Below are positions 15,748 through 18,742 of a stretch of DNA of 18,742 nt, piece by piece. Position 1 is the first letter of the stretch. The number at the start of each line of letters is the position of its first letter. Made by a program: the position numbers and the translations under genes. Under the pieces are notes generated by a model. The model was not told the origin of the DNA. It was given only the letters and a program-made list of their open reading frames with translations, and made no database searches. The DNA comes from CAYREE01 sp964423225 (GTDB lineage: Archaea > Altiarchaeota > Altiarchaeia > IMC4 > SCGC-AAA252-I15): the NCBI GenBank assembly GCA_964423225.1, contig CAYREE010000034.1, positions 1 through 18,742 on the forward strand, in the 5' to 3' direction.

Positions 15748-17889
15748 ATGTCCAATATTGATATTCCTTTACGGCGAGTGGATCCCGTTAGGGATGAATC
15801 TGTTACACGACAAATCGATTCTCTTGGATTATATCCTTCTCCAAGCCAGATTGTCAGGGATAATCGTGAGAAAGCTCATCTAGCATCTCCTGGTTGCAGA
15901 GATACTATATTCCACCATCCGAATACTGTTGGAAGCGACCAATTCATCCTAGATCTTGCTAGAGACGGTGTGAGTGGATTCACTTTATGGGATGATCATA
16001 CTGTCGCCTACTCGCACGGACTACCTCTTGCATGCAGAGACTTCAATTTTGTTAGATGTAAAAACAGGCAGTGGAATATGGGTTCAGGCGGATCTGGGAT
16101 GTTCCAACCATTTATCCAGGATGAGGATGACGTGATACTTCCGCTTCTTGGAAAAATCTATGTGAATGGAGAGGACATTTCCAGCGATCCAGAAAAGATG
16201 CGGAAGATGGGGATGGAATTCGTCAAGGGAGATGATGGTGCAGACGCCACCCACCCTGGATTTTGCACTGGTGGACGGAACATGTTGTTTCCCGGTAAAT
16301 TCGAGGTGCCTGGATTCAAGACAAGGGAAGGCGGATTACTCCCAATACCCTTGGAACAATTGCGTGATATAGCCGACCGAAAAATTGTTGGGGGAATCAA
16401 TGAATTCGAGGCAGCACTAGATAGAGTATTAAGAGAAACCCATACACGTGATGATCATGGCTTAAGCTATGATAATTACAAGAAAAGAGAGTTTGAGAAT
16501 GCATTATTCAAGTCTGTTATAGACTCGTTGAATCAGGGAGGCAATGAAGTAGCAAATATTGTCGAGGGTATTGCAGTCCAATTAAAGGGTGTTGGCTTGA
16601 TGAGATATACTTATCATTTGAATAAGAGCCATGATGATGGGTCAGTAGAACTGCAGGACGGGGATATCGTAGTGAAACCAACCGATGCTAGAGAACAGGC
16701 TAATCTAGATCGGAGAGGAGTAGTTCTTGCACAAAGACCAGGATATGATGGGGAATCCGGAATGTTCTTGGATATACTACACGAGTTCTTTGACAAGAGT
16801 CCGACAGGTTGTATCTATTCAGAGGAGAAGGGAATTGGGAGAGACATAGCATTATGGTCTTCTGGTGCTGAGATGAGTGGGATAACCCTAGGATACATAC
16901 CATTCTTATCTAAAGTGCAGGTAGATGAAGCTTGTGGAAAGCCGACAAGGATGGTTTGCGAACAGACTGTGATGGCGGTAAGAGTCATATTAGACCATAC
17001 ACTGCGCTTGAACCATCTTTCAAAAGAAAATCCGGGAGGTGGCCCGTCCCCCGAGTTCAAAGAATTCATAGCAAATGAGAATCACATGGCTTCAAATGGT
17101 GATATAACCGATTACACTGAGGAGGGCCGGGATCGATACCTAAGCCAGCTGAACAAGACGGTTGGAAAGAACCTGAATATATGCTTTGAAGAAGAGTTGA
17201 CTGTGATGAATCGTCAGAACACGGGAGAAAACATGAGTGTATATGGACGTATAATAGATTCCCAGAGCTTTATTGATGTAAAGAGCAGGTATCAGGGGAG
17301 ATCTCTTGCAGCCCTCTGGCTTAGAGACCTAGGGAGAGTTGCGAAGAGCTCTGGTATGACTACTGAAGAATATTATAATAGCAAGTATTTCGAAGAATTC
17401 ACGGTAAGCATGCTCGGTGAAGAACAAGGAAAACAGGCAGTGGAAAGGATAAGGAATCCCAAAGGATATTATCAAGACTTTAACTACAATACTCGTGCCT
17501 CGTTAGAACTGTGTAAAATCCATGAAATGATGAAGATGAGAAAGGAGGGCAAGATGATTGATCCTAAGTATATTCTCGACAGGTTACAGAGGGATGATGA
17601 TTTCATGACAATGAGTAATTTGAAGATGTTCGGTGAACAACACACGGATAGCATCATACAGCTACTTTCGCGCGGGGAGAATGTCATGTTACATGTGCCA
17701 GATCCTCAGACTGATAAACTAGCTCAAGTCGGAATAAGATACAGTGAATTTATGCAGTCATTGGAGGCTAAGCTAGTCGAACATGAACTCCTACAAGACG
17801 AGCCCCTCATGGAATACGGTCTCGACCAGGCGAAAAGACCAGAAAGAGAAAAGATACCGCTCGTAGATATAAGTAGCGAGGAATCATAG
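15748..17889 (+). CDS. Gene C: SelO-like divergent pseudokinase-fold protein
   Basis: A 713-aa paralogue of gene B without the basic tail, soluble by sequence. Its SelO-like blocks are the clearest of the set: GGRNMLFPG (175-183), IAVQLKGVG with Lys280, KPTRM (398-402), VRVILDHTLRLNHL with Arg412 and Arg420 (SelO RVAxSHLRFGxFE), and NTGENMSVYGRIIDSQSFID (491-510), where SelO has NTDNMSILGxTIDYGPFGFMD. Glu494 replaces the catalytic Asp; Asn495 and the metal Asp504 are kept. Cysteines conserved with gene B are in GCR (50), MVCE (404) and at position 480. The C-terminus carries GLDQ..R.ER..IP like gene B. It starts 33 nt after B and ends 1 nt before D. AMP transfer is an inference; the Asp-to-Glu change could leave altered activity or none. 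Confidence 0.6.
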   Translation: MSNIDIPLRRVDPVRDESVTRQIDSLGLYPSPSQIVRDNREKAHLASPGCRDTIFHHPNTVGSDQFILDLARDGVSGFTLWDDHTVAYSHGLPLACRDFNFVRCKNRQWNMGSGGSGMFQPFIQDEDDVILPLLGKIYVNGEDISSDPEKMRKMGMEFVKGDDGADATHPGFCTGGRNMLFPGKFEVPGFKTREGGLLPIPLEQLRDIADRKIVGGINEFEAALDRVLRETHTRDDHGLSYDNYKKREFENALFKSVIDSLNQGGNEVANIVEGIAVQLKGVGLMRYTYHLNKSHDDGSVELQDGDIVVKPTDAREQANLDRRGVVLAQRPGYDGESGMFLDILHEFFDKSPTGCIYSEEKGIGRDIALWSSGAEMSGITLGYIPFLSKVQVDEACGKPTRMVCEQTVMAVRVILDHTLRLNHLSKENPGGGPSPEFKEFIANENHMASNGDITDYTEEGRDRYLSQLNKTVGKNLNICFEEELTVMNRQNTGENMSVYGRIIDSQSFIDVKSRYQGRSLAALWLRDLGRVAKSSGMTTEEYYNSKYFEEFTVSMLGEEQGKQAVERIRNPKGYYQDFNYNTRASLELCKIHEMMKMRKEGKMIDPKYILDRLQRDDDFMTMSNLKMFGEQHTDSIIQLLSRGENVMLHVPDPQTDKLAQVGIRYSEFMQSLEAKLVEHELLQDEPLMEYGLDQAKRPEREKIPLVDISSEES

Positions 17890-17890
17890 G

Positions 17891-18742
17891 ATGCAGCAAG
17901 GAAGGATTCAGACAAGGAGGGTGAGCCTAACAGATGATTCTATGGTAAGGGAGATCCAGACCCTTGGTATACAACAGGATGAATCCGAGGTCATAAGAGA
18001 AAATAGACAAACAATAATGCCTGCAACAACTGGTTGCAGACAACAGGTCTTTCACACACCAGGGATGGTACTTGATGATCAGGAAATAGTGAGTTGCGCT
18101 CATAATGGTATCACTGGATTCACACAAAATGATATAGGACAACTTGAACCCTCGATCATAAGACATCCACTACAGGCAGTGAACGTTAAATTCTTAAAAC
18201 TAAGTGGTGAGGAATGGGATTGCATCTCAGGTGGAAATGTATTATTCAGGCCATTGCGTTCAGGAATCGGAGAACAAAAAAACGAGCATATAATCCCTAT
18301 GATCGGGGGATTCTGGGTTGAGGGAAAGGATATCACACAAGACCCGGAGACAATGTCCAAACTCAACCTAGAGGTCGTTAACGCGCCCGATGGAACTCCT
18401 GCAACACATCCAGGATTCAAATCCGGTGGCAGGAGCGTTTTAATGCCTGGTAAATATCGTTTACCAGCATTCAAGACAACTAATGGCGGATATACTCTAT
18501 TGTCTATGAATGAGCTTGAAGGAGTATTTGCCGAATTGAAGGTGGATCAGCATATTGATAAGCATAAACAGGCTGTTAGAGACGGATTGATCGAAAACCA
18601 TGCTGAAAAAAGCGCTGGATTAACACAGAAAGAGTATATAGACCAATATTTCGAACAAGCATTCATGCAGTATACTATCAATATCCTTAACAAGGCTGGG
18701 AGAGAATATGGGAGGGTCATGAATGGTGTGGCAGTCCAATAC
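17891..18742 (+). CDS. Gene D: third SelO-like paralogue, truncated by the window edge
   Basis: Open from the ATG at 17891 to the last base, 284 codons. It aligns over its full visible length with the N-terminal parts of B and C: ENRQT followed by TTGCRQQVFH (37-55), GGNVLFRPL, VEGKDITQDPE, ATHPGFKSGGRSVLMPG and the helix YFEQAFMQ. The window stops at VAVQY, just before the expected KGVG lysine, so the SelO-like catalytic residues cannot be seen. It looks closer to B than to C in the first 200 residues. The start is 1 nt after the gene C stop and GAGG lies 8 nt before the ATG, so re-initiation or coupling is likely. Family membership by paralogy is firm; function is as uncertain as for B and C. 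Confidence 0.6.
   Translation, partial: MQQGRIQTRRVSLTDDSMVREIQTLGIQQDESEVIRENRQTIMPATTGCRQQVFHTPGMVLDDQEIVSCAHNGITGFTQNDIGQLEPSIIRHPLQAVNVKFLKLSGEEWDCISGGNVLFRPLRSGIGEQKNEHIIPMIGGFWVEGKDITQDPETMSKLNLEVVNAPDGTPATHPGFKSGGRSVLMPGKYRLPAFKTTNGGYTLLSMNELEGVFAELKVDQHIDKHKQAVRDGLIENHAEKSAGLTQKEYIDQYFEQAFMQYTINILNKAGREYGRVMNGVAVQY

Noticed and set aside
9866..18742. Reading the four large genes as a provirus or structural-protein cluster
   Set aside because: No terminase, portal, integrase, att repeats or capsid-like features are visible; the motif content points to nucleotide-binding enzymes or their relatives.
1..18742. CRISPR arrays, tRNA, rRNA, insertion sequences
   Set aside because: No regularly spaced repeats, cloverleaf-like GTTCNANNC segments, rRNA-like stretches or transposase motifs were found on reading both strands. 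A covariance-model search was not possible here.

Overview
The window is most likely archaeal chromosomal DNA. The phosphoglycerate mutase is the archaeal ApgM type, and most genes have an AT-rich, TATA-like box about 25-40 nt before the ATG with no Shine-Dalgarno sequence, as expected for leaderless archaeal transcripts. I cannot name a phylum. No rRNA, tRNA, CRISPR array or insertion sequence was seen.

Left part (1-9766), mostly minus strand. Reading with transcription, from right to left: apgM; a small acidic ORF on the plus strand; a metallo-beta-lactamase-fold hydrolase that meets a second small plus-strand ORF tail to tail; a three-helix membrane protein; a lipoprotein overlapping a secreted coiled-coil protein by ATGA; a KamA-type radical SAM aminomutase overlapping a divergent glutamine synthetase homologue by ATGA; a GT9-like protein; and pstS followed by pstC. 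pstC runs off the left edge and carries extra membrane segments beyond the usual PstC end.

Right part (9866-18742), all plus strand: four large, closely spaced genes running off the right edge. Gene A (1114 aa) has a central region that reads like the nucleotidyltransferase plus helical module of GlnE/GlnD. Genes B (825 aa), C (713 aa) and D (at least 284 aa, truncated) are paralogues. Their residues resemble the SelO (YdiU/UPF0061) protein AMPylase family: a KGxG lysine, a PTR block, an R-V-x(6)-R block, and an ENxS-x2-GRIID block in which SelO's catalytic Asp is replaced by Glu. The array therefore places a divergent GlnE-like adenylyltransferase beside a tandem family of divergent SelO-like proteins, two unrelated folds whose known members transfer AMP to proteins. 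I know of no described system of this kind. It is the main finding, and it rests on motif reading by eye, not on a profile search.

A second point of interest is the kamA-glnA-like pair. The aminomutase has lost one of the two aspartates that recognise lysine and has Glu at the other. The synthetase has Gly where canonical enzymes have the glutamate-binding Arg of the NSYKR motif. The two may act in sequence on an unusual beta-amino acid.
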